DNA of 64,000 nt, from the NCBI RefSeq assembly GCF_040654195.1, contig NZ_JBFAHM010000004.1:124001-188000 (forward strand). Reading direction: 5' to 3'. The position numbers and the translations under genes are program-made. The notes under the pieces are model-generated. The model was given only the letters and a program-made list of their open reading frames with translations, ran no database searches and was not told where the DNA came from. This stretch comes from Hamadaea sp013361475 (GTDB lineage Bacteria > Actinomycetota > Actinomycetes > Mycobacteriales > Micromonosporaceae). Position 1 is the stretch's first letter; each line of letters opens with the position of its first letter. This document shows, piece after piece, positions 53,791-62,815 of the stretch.

Positions 53791-56700
53791 GTGACGATCT
53801 CCCATCGTGTCAGGCCGAGCGCGGTCGAGACGCTGACGACCGCGGCCGAGCCGGCGTCCGCCGCGAGGGTGCGCAACGGCTCGGTCCGGGCGTACGCCAG
53901 CGGCCGCCCGTCCGGCGTCCAAGTCCGCAGCCCGTCGTCCCCCGAGGTGACGAGCATGCCGCCGGAGACGGCGATCCCGGTGACCGGACCAGGAGCACTC
54001 GCGATGATCCGCTGCGCCCCGGAGCCCAGGTCCCACCGCCGGATCTGCCCGGCCGCGTCGCCGGAGTACGCGTACCCGCCATGGAGGGCGACGGCCCACA
54101 CGGGCTCTTCGCCGGGGTGCACCCGAATCAGCTCAGCGCCCGGCCGAAGGATGCGTACGCTCCCGGTCATGTGACCGGTGACGACGAGCCCGTCGTCGGC
54201 GATCGCGACCGCCGTGACCGACTCGCCCACCGGTGGTTGAGGCACCTTCTCCCAGCCCGAGCCGATCGCCTTCTCCCAGCCCGAGCCGATCGCCGAGCGC
54301 CAGACCGAGACGCCGCCCCGGCCGCCGCCCGCGGCGAGGTGACCACCGTCCGGCGAGGCGGCGAGGATCCGGCCGCCCTCGTGCCAGAACGCGCCACCCG
54401 TCAGCGCGGGCGGAACCTCCCGCACCGTCGTCGTGACCTGGGGGAAAATCACCCGGCCGTCGTCGAGCAGCGCCGTAATTCCGGCGCTCGTGACGGCTAC
54501 GCCGTGAATCGGCTGTCCCAGGTCGACGGACGCGTCGCCCGGCCAGATCCGGAGGTGACCGTCCTGCCTGGCGCCGACGATCAGTCCGCCCGCAATGGGG
54601 CCGCCATCCGCCTCGACAGGCCCGACCTGACCCGATCTTGAATCGTTGGCATCGTCAGGGCGACGATTTCCGTTCAAGATCATCCCTGCGCCCAGCTTGG
54701 GTCCGCCGCCCGAGCCGCCAACGGGTCCGCCGCCGGAGCCCCCAACGGTCTCGGCGGCGCCGCCGAACCCGGTGCCCGAGCCGCCAGTAGGGTCACCCGA
54801 GCCGCGAGCGAACTCCGCAGCACCGCCCGAGCCCCCACCCGAGCCGCCAACGGTTCCAGCAGCCGCGCCGGAGCCGCCGCCACCGAGGCGGCCGCAGGCG
54901 ACAGCGGTCCACGGAGCGTCCCGAGCGGCGAGCCCGTCCCCGGCGAAATCCCAGACGTGCACCAGCTCCTCGGCGGCCGTGGACACCACTCGCAACCCAT
55001 CGGGGCTCACCGTCACGCAGCGGACCGGTTGCCGATGCCGCCCGAGGACACGCCCGGGCACGACATCGCCGTCCAAGGTCCGCACCGCCAGCGCGGAAGC
55101 CGCCGCGGATGCCCCGGCCGGGGAGGACGCGTCGAGCCGCCAGGCCATGACCTGCCCGTCCCCACCACCCGACACGACGGAGCTCCCGTCGGGCGTCACC
55201 GTCACGCTCCAGACCTGGCCCTCGTGCTGGCCGAGCGATCGCCGCGAGTCCCCGGCCAGCGGGAACGCGAAGACTTGGCCGATGTAGGTGCCGACGATGA
55301 CGGTCGAGCCGTCGGGGGTGACGGTCAGCGTTTCGGCCCAGCGTTTGACCCGGCCGAGGATCCAGCCGGTGCCCGAGGCGAGGGCCCAGACGCGTACGGT
55401 GTCGTCCCGGCCGCCGCTGATCAGCAGTTCGCTGTCGGGGCTGAAGGCCAATGACCGGACCTGGTCGTCGTGTTCGCCGACGACGGTCGCCTGGCCGGTG
55501 GCGAGGTCCCAGAGGCGTACTCGGCCGTCTTGGCCGCCGGTGGCGACGCGGTCGCCGCTGGGGGCGTACGCGATCGCCCAGATGTGCCCGGCACTGGTGA
55601 CGAAGGGCGGATCGTCGAGGGAGTACGCGTCGGCGTCGAGCCGCCAGCGTCGCACCGTCTTGTCAGCGGCGCAGGTGACCACTTCGTCGCCGCGTGGGCT
55701 CACGGCGAGGGCCCGGATCGCGCCGAAGTGGCGGCCGATGTCGACCGCGCGGCCGTCGTCGAGGTCCCAGCGGCGTACGCGACCGTCGTCGTCCCCCGTG
55801 ATCAGCTGAGCGGGGCCGGCGAACGCGGCCGCCCAGACCTGACGGCTGCCGGAGTCCACCGTACGCGTCAAGGACCGGCTGGCCCGCCCGGTCGTCGACA
55901 GTGCGACGATCGCCGGGGCTTGGCGTGAAGCCGCCGCCGCCCACGGACCGGCTGGGAGTCCGGTATGGACAGCGGTCAGCCCGAGTTGGGTGGCCGGCCG
56001 GACGAGCGACGCCCCCAGCGTGGGCGTGGCGATCTCCAGGACGCGCACCGCCGACCGGACCTCCGCCGAGGTGGCGGCCGCGGTCCGCAGTATCGGCCGG
56101 ACCACGTCGATTCCGAGGGCGTCGATCGCGGTGGCCAGCCAGCCCGGGTCGGCCAGGAAACCGAGGTCGCCGCCGGCCGCCATGACCGCCCAGGGCCGAT
56201 GTTCGAGCAGGTGCCGAGGGGTGTCCGCCGGCCAGCCGCGGGCGGCCCACGACTCCGCCCAGGCGGCGACCTGCGACGTGAACGGCGCGAGGCGTACCGG
56301 GCCGAAGACGAGGTCACGGCAGGTGTCGAGCAGCGTCTGGTGGGCGAACCGCCAGGCGCCCGTGTCCTCCAGGACCCGGCCGAAGCGCGCCCGCAACAGC
56401 GCCTCGATCTCGAACGGCGAGACCGCGGAACCGCCGAGGATCAGGGCCACCTCGTCGGCGGTCAACGGACCCGCTGCCGCCGTCAGCACCCCGAGGACTC
56501 CACGCGTGGCGGCGTCGGCGGCCAGCTCGCGCAGGTCCGACTCGGCCCGCTGCTCGACCCGCTGCGCCTCGACCACCTGGGTCAGCTCGGCCGGATGGAG
56601 TGTCCACAACGGATGGTCCGGGTGGACGTCGTCCGGCACCGGCGTCTTCCGTCCGGTCACCAGCACGTGCGTGAAGAACGGCGTACGCGACGGCAGCAGT

Positions 56701-57839
56701 GAGGCGACGCTCCGTTGCCCGGCTGGGCGGAGGTCCTCGTCGAGCCCGTCGACGATCAGCAGCAGGTGCCGTTCCAGACGTTCCGCTCGGTCGGCAGCGC
56801 GCCCCCACAGATCGGCGAACGCGGCCGCATCCGGCTCCGCGGGCGGGTCCTCACCGAGCAGCGAGGCCAGCTGACCGGTGACGGCGGCGAGGAACCGGTC
56901 CGCGCTGGCATCGAGCGCGCGCCGCTGCAGCAGGTACGCCACGCAGTCGACCCCGTCAGGCGGCGAAACGGCCAGATGGGCGGCCACCGCGGTCTTCCCC
57001 GCCCAGGGCGGTCCCACGACGCGCCGATAGCCGGGCGAGCCGGTCGCGAAGGCGCGCAGCGCCGCGAGATCGGCGGCTCGGTCCAGCAGCTCCGGCGTAC
57101 GCCCGGCGACCTCGGCGAGGACGGCCTGGTAGCCCGCTCGCCGGTTAGTCGCGGGGAGGCGTACCAGGGTGGACGGGGTGCAGCCGAGCTCCCGCCACCA
57201 CAGCCGGGCGTTGGGCAGCCGTTCGATGTGCGTGATCGGCGTGGCGGTCAACGCCGACTCCCCCGCCCGCGGCTGGTGCTCCGTCACGACACCGAGCACG
57301 ATCTCGTTGCCCGCCGAGCCGGTCACGATCGCGCTGCCGGACACGCCGGACCACTGGCTGCGCCCGAGCGCCTCCTGCTGCGGCGGAAGCGGCCGGGGCG
57401 TACTGGTCACGCGCAAGGTCAGCAGGTCGGCGACCCGCTGGTCGGCGGTGGGGATCTCGCCGTCGAGCTGGGCGGTGTCGCGTACCGGCCGGCCGTCGGC
57501 CGAGCGTCGCTCCTGAAAACTCGGGTAGCCGATCGCGCGGCAGTCCCGGATCAGCGTCGCCGCCTCCCGGTCCACCGCGCCGAACCGCAGCGGCCGGACA
57601 CCGGGCACCGGCGTCGCGAGTTCCAGCAGAGCCAGGTCCGCGCGCTCGCCGCCCAGCAACAGGACGGCCGCCGGATGCTCCACCTTGTCCACGCCACGAA
57701 CGGTGACGGTGCCGTCCGCGGTCACCGCGTGGGCCGCGGTCAGCACCAGCCGGTCGGTGACGAGCAGGCCGGAGCCGCTGATCCAGCCCTCCGCGCCTTC
57801 GCACAGCACCTCGACGGCCCGATCGGTGTACCCGGTCAC
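53787..57839 (-). CDS. Trypsin-like peptidase / STAND NTPase / WD40 repeat protein
   Basis: A 1350-residue multidomain protein without signal peptide. Residues 1-215 are an S1 trypsin-like peptidase with triad His37 (LTAAHAV), Asp68 (ADLALLEL) and Ser167 (SGVSGSAIV). Residues about 245-680 are a STAND/NACHT-type NTPase with P-loop GPPWAGKT (276-283) and Walker B LLLIVDGLDE (about 359-368), then a helical winged-helix region. From about 680 to the end are WD40 repeats (WDLDDGR, WDLATGQ, WDFAGDG, WDLGSG). A Gly/Ser/Ala-rich insert (coded near 54685-54890) and an 8-residue tandem duplication interrupt the propeller. GTG 57839 overlaps the trypco2 stop. The architecture matches peptidase-effector STAND sensors linked to phage defence or programmed death; the trigger is unknown. 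Confidence 0.9.
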   Translation of the reverse strand: MTGYTDRAVEVLCEGAEGWISGSGLLVTDRLVLTAAHAVTADGTVTVRGVDKVEHPAAVLLLGGERADLALLELATPVPGVRPLRFGAVDREAATLIRDCRAIGYPSFQERRSADGRPVRDTAQLDGEIPTADQRVADLLTLRVTSTPRPLPPQQEALGRSQWSGVSGSAIVTGSAGNEIVLGVVTEHQPRAGESALTATPITHIERLPNARLWWRELGCTPSTLVRLPATNRRAGYQAVLAEVAGRTPELLDRAADLAALRAFATGSPGYRRVVGPPWAGKTAVAAHLAVSPPDGVDCVAYLLQRRALDASADRFLAAVTGQLASLLGEDPPAEPDAAAFADLWGRAADRAERLERHLLLIVDGLDEDLRPAGQRSVASLLPSRTPFFTHVLVTGRKTPVPDDVHPDHPLWTLHPAELTQVVEAQRVEQRAESDLRELAADAATRGVLGVLTAAAGPLTADEVALILGGSAVSPFEIEALLRARFGRVLEDTGAWRFAHQTLLDTCRDLVFGPVRLAPFTSQVAAWAESWAARGWPADTPRHLLEHRPWAVMAAGGDLGFLADPGWLATAIDALGIDVVRPILRTAAATSAEVRSAVRVLEIATPTLGASLVRPATQLGLTAVHTGLPAGPWAAAASRQAPAIVALSTTGRASRSLTRTVDSGSRQVWAAAFAGPAQLITGDDDGRVRRWDLDDGRAVDIGRHFGAIRALAVSPRGDEVVTCAADKTVRRWRLDADAYSLDDPPFVTSAGHIWAIAYAPSGDRVATGGQDGRVRLWDLATGQATVVGEHDDQVRSLAFSPDSELLISGGRDDTVRVWALASGTGWILGRVKRWAETLTVTPDGSTVIVGTYIGQVFAFPLAGDSRRSLGQHEGQVWSVTVTPDGSSVVSGGGDGQVMAWRLDASSPAGASAAASALAVRTLDGDVVPGRVLGRHRQPVRCVTVSPDGLRVVSTAAEELVHVWDFAGDGLAARDAPWTAVACGRLGGGGSGAAAGTVGGSGGGSGGAAEFARGSGDPTGGSGTGFGGAAETVGGSGGGPVGGSGGGPKLGAGMILNGNRRPDDANDSRSGQVGPVEADGGPIAGGLIVGARQDGHLRIWPGDASVDLGQPIHGVAVTSAGITALLDDGRVIFPQVTTTVREVPPALTGGAFWHEGGRILAASPDGGHLAAGGGRGGVSVWRSAIGSGWEKAIGSGWEKVPQPPVGESVTAVAIADDGLVVTGHMTGSVRILRPGAELIRVHPGEEPVWAVALHGGYAYSGDAAGQIRRWDLGSGAQRIIASAPGPVTGIAVSGGMLVTSGDDGLRTWTPDGRPLAYARTEPLRTLAADAGSAAVVSVSTALGLTRWEIVT
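54246..54293 (-). repeat. 24-bp in-frame tandem duplication in the WD40 gene
   Basis: Two identical 24-base units (54246-54269, 54270-54293) encode AIGSGWEK twice, in a loop of a WD40 blade, and look recent. Confidence 0.95.
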
Positions 57840-58141
57840 GCGGGTTTCTCCAGGCCGCGCGCACCCACCTTGATCGGGCGGCCGTCGGCGTCGACCGGCG
57901 GCTCCAGCACGATGGTCACCTTCTGCACCGACTCGCTCGCGACCCCGGCCTGCCCGCCCAGCTCCAGCACCCAGAACCGCACCCCTGCCTGCGCCTCCGC
58001 GCTCCGGGTCACGCCCACCTGGAACTCCAGCGTCACCTGCCCGACCGGGAACTGCACCGGCGCGTCGGCCGCCTCCGCGCTCGCCCGCGCGAGTTCCGCG
58101 CGCAAAGCCTGGACGACATCGACGAGCCCGATCTGCGACAT
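57836..58141 (-). CDS. Trypsin-co-occurring domain 2 (trypco2) protein
   Basis: A 101-residue protein: IGLVDVVQALRAELARASAE at the N-terminus and VQFPVGQVTLEFQVGVTRSAEAQAGVRFWVLELGGQAG in the middle match the trypco2 domain, which takes its name from co-occurrence with trypsin-like peptidases in bacterial conflict and signalling loci. ATG 58141 has AAGG nine bases upstream (58150 is a second ATG, too close to it). It overlaps the start of the peptidase-STAND-WD40 gene. It probably binds the peptidase or is its substrate/adaptor (inference). Confidence 0.85.
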   Translation of the reverse strand: MSQIGLVDVVQALRAELARASAEAADAPVQFPVGQVTLEFQVGVTRSAEAQAGVRFWVLELGGQAGVASESVQKVTIVLEPPVDADGRPIKVGARGLEKPA

Positions 58142-58163
58142 GCGGCCCATCCTTCCCGGGCGC

Positions 58164-58814
58164 TCAGATCATGCGCAAGACCGTCGTGTGCTTCAGGTCC
58201 GCGTCCTCCAGGTCCGCATTCACTGGTACGCGGAAAGCAGCGACCTGCTCGAAGCCGGTGGTCGGCCGATAGGCGCGTCCGGGGTCCCCGACGAGCACCA
58301 GCGCACCGCGATCGTGCTGCCGTCGCAGGAACCCGAGCATCGCGTTCGCCATGTCCCGGCTGTAGAAGACGTCCCCCGCGAGGACGACGTCCGCCTCCGG
58401 GACGGGCAGCTCGGGCGGCGTACTGAGCAGGTCGCCCAGCGCGCGGTCGACGGACACTCCGTTCAGCTCCGCGTTGAGCGCGATCGCGGCGTCGGCGTAC
58501 TCGTCGATCTCGTTGGCGACGACGTGGCTCGCGCCGGACCGCGCGGCCGCGATCGCGACGAGCCCGCCGCCGGCTGCCAGATCGAGCACGGTCCGGCCGG
58601 CGACCAGCTCGGGATGGTCGAGGATGTGGCGGGCGAGCCCCTGGCCGCCGGCCCAGGCGAAGGCCCAGAACGGCGGCGGCAGCCCCTTGCGCCCGGTGAC
58701 CTGCTCCATCAGCTCCCACAGCGGGATGGCCTCGGCGGCCTGCCGCAGTTTCAGCTCGGGCAGGAACGGCAGCCCCAGCGGTTCGGTGTGGGCCCGGACG
58801 AAGTCGATCAGCAC
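58164..58814 (-). CDS. Class I SAM methyltransferase, ETFB-lysine/Nnt1-like
   Basis: A 216-residue methyltransferase: VLDLAAGGGLVAIAAARSGASHVVANEIDEYADAAIALNAELNGV (SAM motif I and acidic loop), then DVVLAGDVFYSRDMANAMLGFL, matching the COG3897 group that includes ETFB lysine methyltransferase. GTG 58814 is near GGAGGG, and the N-terminus FVRAHTEPLGLPFLPELKLRQAAEAIPLWE is typical. It ends 22 bases before the trypco2 gene on the same strand, so it may be the promoter-proximal gene of that operon. Substrate not known. Confidence 0.88.
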   Translation of the reverse strand: MLIDFVRAHTEPLGLPFLPELKLRQAAEAIPLWELMEQVTGRKGLPPPFWAFAWAGGQGLARHILDHPELVAGRTVLDLAAGGGLVAIAAARSGASHVVANEIDEYADAAIALNAELNGVSVDRALGDLLSTPPELPVPEADVVLAGDVFYSRDMANAMLGFLRRQHDRGALVLVGDPGRAYRPTTGFEQVAAFRVPVNADLEDADLKHTTVLRMI

Positions 58815-58875
58815 CCTCCGACCCTACCCATCGGGCTGATCCGCCGGGCATCGCTCGGGCCGTACGCTGGCCGCC

Positions 58876-59406
58876 GTGACCTCCGTCGAACACATCCGCG
58901 ACGCCGCCCGCGCCGACCAGTACTGGGCGCTGGTGCCGCAGGGCCCGGGCTTCTGGGCGCTGTGCCGCTTCGACGACGCCACCGGATTCGTCGGCCCGCC
59001 GGTGCACGTCTCCGGCACGATCGGCGGCCACCCCGGAGTGGCCGTGGCCTGGGCGCAGCGGATCACGGGGTTGGCGGGCTGGGTGCCGATGACCTCCCGG
59101 CCCGGCATCCTGGTCGAGGAGGCGTACTCGCTGGTTCTGGAGATCGCGCGCCAACCGCGCACCGGGCGGCGGATCGTGTTGCGGGTGGAGGCGGATCCGC
59201 AGCGGCCGAGCGGCGCGTCGGTCGTGGTGCGCGAGCGCTGGGACGCCTCGGGCCTCTACAGTGACGCGCTGTCGGTGGTGGACCGGGCGGAGTTCGCCGA
59301 CGAGACGCAGATGCTCCAGCAGACGGCCGAGGGGTTCGGCCTCGATCCGGCGCTGTGGACGCCGGTTCTGCCCGGCGTGGAGTACGCCCACGGCCCACTG
59401 ACCTGA
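58876..59406 (+). CDS. Hypothetical protein
   Basis: A 176-residue soluble protein that I do not recognise. It starts MTSVEHIRDAARADQYWALVPQGPGFWALCRFDDATG with mixed alpha/beta composition, many Trp and no signal peptide. The GTG at 58876 is close to the methyltransferase start, so the two genes are divergent across about 60 bases. Strong GC bias at third positions supports coding. No domain assigned. Confidence 0.65.
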   Translation: MTSVEHIRDAARADQYWALVPQGPGFWALCRFDDATGFVGPPVHVSGTIGGHPGVAVAWAQRITGLAGWVPMTSRPGILVEEAYSLVLEIARQPRTGRRIVLRVEADPQRPSGASVVVRERWDASGLYSDALSVVDRAEFADETQMLQQTAEGFGLDPALWTPVLPGVEYAHGPLT

Positions 59407-59495
59407 TCAAAACGCGGACGACGTCCACCAAGCCCGACTCTGTCCTCATTTGACAGACAATCGGACTGGACTGCCACCCCGGGGTGCCGCAGGAT

Positions 59496-59562
59496 GGGTG
59501 TCGGTGCGGCGGCGCCTCGTTCGACACGGCTCGCACCCGACCGCGTCGCCGCACCGACACCC
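59496..59562. terminator. Convergent terminator, 16-bp stem
   Basis: Arms 59496-59511 (gggtgtcggtgcggcg) and 59547-59562 (cgccgcaccgacaccc) are perfect, loop 35 bases, between the convergent hypothetical and emfourin-like genes. The remainder of 59407-59575 holds no ORF. Confidence 0.75.
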
Positions 59563-59575
59563 TTGACGGCCTGGG

Positions 59576-60070
59576 CTACAGCGCGCCCGCCTGCTGCATC
59601 ACACCCACGACGGACTTGGCGATCTCCGGCATCCCGCCGTCGGACGGGCAGTCCACGTAGGCCACGCTGACCGCGTCGACGGTGACCACGTATGAGAACG
59701 CGTCGCGGCACTGGGTCGGCTTCTGCGACCGCAGCGCCTCCTGGCCCAGCCGCTGGTCGGAGGTCAGCGCCAGCAACTGGTCCAGCTGAGCGGCGGTGAG
59801 CTTGCCGGACTTGGCCGAGCCGTTCTTGGCCGTCGTCGTCCACGCCCCTTCCGGGGTCACGGCGACCTTGTCACTCATTCCGGCGATCCCGCCGGCGCGG
59901 CGTACCTCGAGGGTGGTGAACCGGGCAGCGAGGGTCGGCGCGGCCATCGTCGCGCCCGGTGAGGGCTGCTGACCAGGGCTGTTGGCGCAACCGGTCAGCA
60001 AGGCGAGGGCAACCGCTATGACACCTAGTGTCCATCGGCCGGACAAGGATGTCACATTCCCAGCATTCAC
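59576..60070 (-). CDS. Lipoprotein resembling protealysin inhibitor emfourin
   Basis: A 164-residue lipoprotein with lipobox LLTGC at about residue 28, then TTLEVRRAGGIAGMSDKVAV, GKLTAAQLDQLLALTS and DAFSYVVTVDAVSVAYVD. This layout (an RxGG-AG strand, a Leu-rich helix and an F-Y strand) resembles emfourins, inhibitors of M4 metallopeptidases. GTG 60070 has AAGGAAG upstream. It is divergent from an M4 peptidase gene, which strengthens the call. As a membrane-tethered inhibitor it could protect the cell surface from that secreted enzyme. Similarity is by eye only. Confidence 0.6.
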   Translation of the reverse strand: MNAGNVTSLSGRWTLGVIAVALALLTGCANSPGQQPSPGATMAAPTLAARFTTLEVRRAGGIAGMSDKVAVTPEGAWTTTAKNGSAKSGKLTAAQLDQLLALTSDQRLGQEALRSQKPTQCRDAFSYVVTVDAVSVAYVDCPSDGGMPEIAKSVVGVMQQAGAL

Positions 60071-60142
60071 AATGTGTCTTCCTTCGATATATAAATCTCT
60101 CGGTGGCTACCGCCATCATCACACTAAGTCGGGGAGGACTCA

Positions 60143-62740
60143 GTGAGAAGATCCATCGCGATCGCCGGCGCCGCCCTCTTGATGGGCGGCGTTTTGCTCG
60201 GCACCGCGCCCGCAAGCGCGGCTCCGGGCGGATCGGCGTCCGCCGTCGCCCGCGCCGACCAGGCGCTGTCCGAGCATAGGGCGGCTGCCGCAGCGTCCGC
60301 GTCCGACGCGTTCAGCGCGTACCGGACGATCAACGACGCGAACGGCGGCGCACACGTGCGCTACACGCGTACCTACAACGGGTTGCGGGTCTACGGCGGC
60401 GACATCGTCGTGCACACCAGCCCCACCGGCGCGTACGCCGGAACCTCGGTCGGCCTCGCCTCGCCGCTGTCGCTGAGCACCACGGCGAAGACCACCACGG
60501 CTCAGGCCAAGGCGGTCGCCCGGCAGAACTTCCGGGGCACCATCACCTCGGTCGGCGACTCCGAGCTGTTCGTCGACGCCTCCTCGGGCACCGGCAAACT
60601 GGCCTGGGAGACCGTCGTGTCCGGCTGGGGACCCGACAAGCAGACCCCGTCCAAGCTGCACGTGATCAGCGACGCGGTCACCGGGGCGTACCTCGGCGCG
60701 TTCGACGAGATCGAGACGGTCTCCGGCACGGGCAACAGCATCTTCTCGGGCACCGTCACCGTGGACACCACGCTGTCGGGCAGCACCTACTCGATGGTGG
60801 ACCCGTCGCACGGCAACGGCCGCACCTGCGACCTGAACAACGGGACGTCCACCTGCACCACGTTCACCGACACGGACAACGTGTGGGGCAACGGCACGAA
60901 CTCCAACCGGCAGTCGGCCGGCGTCGACGCGCACTACGGCGCGGCGCTCACGTTCGACTACTACAAGAACGTCCACGGCCGCAACGGCATCTTCGGCAAC
61001 GGCACCGGCGTACCCTCCCGCGTGCACTACGGCAACAACTACGTCAACGCCTTCTGGGACGGCGCCCAGATGACCTACGGCGACGGATCGGGCAACGCGA
61101 ACCCGCTCGTCGCGATCGACGTGGCCGGCCACGAGATGTCGCACGGCGTCACGGAGAACGTGGTCTCCGGCGGCCTGACCTACTCCGGTGAGTCCGGCGG
61201 TCTCAACGAGGCCACCAGCGACATCTTCGGCACCGCCGTCGAGTTCTCCGCCAACAACACCTCCGACCCGGGCGACTACCTGATCGGCGAGGAGATCAAC
61301 ATCAACGGCGACGGCACCCCGCTGCGCTGGATGTACAACCCGACCCTCGACGGCGCGTCGCACGGCTGCTGGTCGACCAGCACCAACAGCGTCGACGTGC
61401 ACTACTCGTCCGGCGTCGCCAACCACTTCTTCTTCGACCTCGCCGAGGGCACCGGCGCGACCCAGTGGGGCACCAGCCCGGTCTGCGGCAGCGCTCCCGC
61501 CGTCGTCGGCATCGGCCGGACCAAGGCCGAGAAGATCTGGTTCCGCGCGCTCGACGTCTACTTCACGTCGAACACCCGGTACGTGAACACCACCACGCCG
61601 TCCAACACCTCCCGGGCGTACACGCTCAGCGCCGCCACCGACCTCTACGGTCTGTGCAGCGCCGAGTACAAGGCCGTCCAGGCGGCGTGGACCGCGGTCA
61701 ACGTGGCCGGCTCCGACGCGTCCTGCCCGGCGGGCAACGACTTCTCGATCGCCGCCTCGCCGGCCTCGGGCTCGGTCAACCCCGGCGGTACGCTCACCAG
61801 CACGATCAGCACCGCGCTGACCAACGGCTCGGCCCAGACGATCAACCTGTCGGCCTCCGGCCTGCCGAGCGGCGCCACCGCGTCGTTCAGCCCGGCCTCG
61901 GTCACCACGGGCGGCTCGTCCACGCTGACCATCGCCACCGCGGCGAGCACCCCGGCCGGCACCTACTCCGTCACCGTGACGGGTACCGGCACCGGCTCGA
62001 CCCGCACCACCACCTACACGCTGACGGTCAACGGCCCGCCCGGATGCTCGCAGACCAACGCGACCGACGTGACGATCCCGGACAACACCACGGTCGAGTC
62101 CCTGATCACGATCTCCGGCTGCACCGGCAACGCCGGCGCGGGCTCCACCGTCGAGGTGCACATCGTCCACACCTACATCGGTGACCTCGTCGTCTCCCTC
62201 GTCGCCCCGGACGGCACCGTCTACACGCTGTCCAACCGGGCCGGCGGCTCGACCGACAACATCGACACCACCTACACCGTCAACCTGTCCAGCGAGGTCG
62301 CCAACGGCACCTGGCGGCTACGCGTACAAGACGCCGCCAGCGCTGACACCGGCTACATCAACAGCTGGACGCTCAACCTCGGCGGATCGGCGCCGCCGGC
62401 CTGCACCGGCACCAACGGCACCGACGTCACCATCCCCGACAACACCACGGTGAACAGCGCGATCACCATCGCCGGCTGCACCGGCAACGCCAGCTCGACC
62501 TCCACCGTCGAGGTGCACATCGTGCACACCTACGTCGGTGACCTCGTCGTCTCGCTGGTCGCCCCGGACGGCTCGGTGTACGCCCTGCGCAACCGCACCG
62601 GCGGGTCGGCCGACAACATCGACCAGACCTTCACCGTCAACCTGTCCACCGAGGTACGCAACGGCACCTGGAACCTGCGCGTACAAGACGCCGCCAGCGC
62701 CGACACCGGCTACATCAACAGCTGGACGCTGACCCTCTGA
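60143..62740 (+). CDS. Secreted M4 (thermolysin-like) metallopeptidase with two P domains
   Basis: An 865-residue preproprotein: signal peptide (1-26), FTP/PepSY-type propeptide (to about 200), then the M4 catalytic domain. It has HEMSH (His330, Glu331, His334), the third zinc ligand Glu356 in GGLNEATSD and catalytic His428 in SGVANHFFFDLAEG. A beta-sandwich region (about 533-630) follows, then two tandem proprotein-convertase P domains (about 640-750, 755-865), each with IPDNTTV, HTYVGDLVVSLVAPDG and QDAASADTGYINSWTL. GTG 60143 follows GGGGAGG. It is divergent from an emfourin-like lipoprotein, with an AT-rich promoter region between them. Confidence 0.95.
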   Translation: MRRSIAIAGAALLMGGVLLGTAPASAAPGGSASAVARADQALSEHRAAAAASASDAFSAYRTINDANGGAHVRYTRTYNGLRVYGGDIVVHTSPTGAYAGTSVGLASPLSLSTTAKTTTAQAKAVARQNFRGTITSVGDSELFVDASSGTGKLAWETVVSGWGPDKQTPSKLHVISDAVTGAYLGAFDEIETVSGTGNSIFSGTVTVDTTLSGSTYSMVDPSHGNGRTCDLNNGTSTCTTFTDTDNVWGNGTNSNRQSAGVDAHYGAALTFDYYKNVHGRNGIFGNGTGVPSRVHYGNNYVNAFWDGAQMTYGDGSGNANPLVAIDVAGHEMSHGVTENVVSGGLTYSGESGGLNEATSDIFGTAVEFSANNTSDPGDYLIGEEININGDGTPLRWMYNPTLDGASHGCWSTSTNSVDVHYSSGVANHFFFDLAEGTGATQWGTSPVCGSAPAVVGIGRTKAEKIWFRALDVYFTSNTRYVNTTTPSNTSRAYTLSAATDLYGLCSAEYKAVQAAWTAVNVAGSDASCPAGNDFSIAASPASGSVNPGGTLTSTISTALTNGSAQTINLSASGLPSGATASFSPASVTTGGSSTLTIATAASTPAGTYSVTVTGTGTGSTRTTTYTLTVNGPPGCSQTNATDVTIPDNTTVESLITISGCTGNAGAGSTVEVHIVHTYIGDLVVSLVAPDGTVYTLSNRAGGSTDNIDTTYTVNLSSEVANGTWRLRVQDAASADTGYINSWTLNLGGSAPPACTGTNGTDVTIPDNTTVNSAITIAGCTGNASSTSTVEVHIVHTYVGDLVVSLVAPDGSVYALRNRTGGSADNIDQTFTVNLSTEVRNGTWNLRVQDAASADTGYINSWTLTL

Positions 62741-62750
62741 TCACCCCCGG

Positions 62751-62783
62751 GAAGCGGCGCCGGTCCTCGTGACCGGCGCCGCT
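62751..62783 (+). terminator. Terminator of the M4 peptidase gene
   Basis: Perfect 14-base arms aagcggcgccggtc (62751-62764) and gaccggcgccgctt (62770-62783), five-base loop, 11 bases after the stop; it also lies beyond the convergent Zn-ribbon gene. Confidence 0.9.
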
Positions 62784-62815
62784 TCGCATCATCTCCGGCG
62801 CTGATCTCCGCGGCT

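Noticed and set aside
60140..62170. 676-residue minus-strand frame opposite the M4 peptidase
   Set aside because: Gly/Arg/Val-rich antisense shadow of a GC-rich gene; no start signal or domain.
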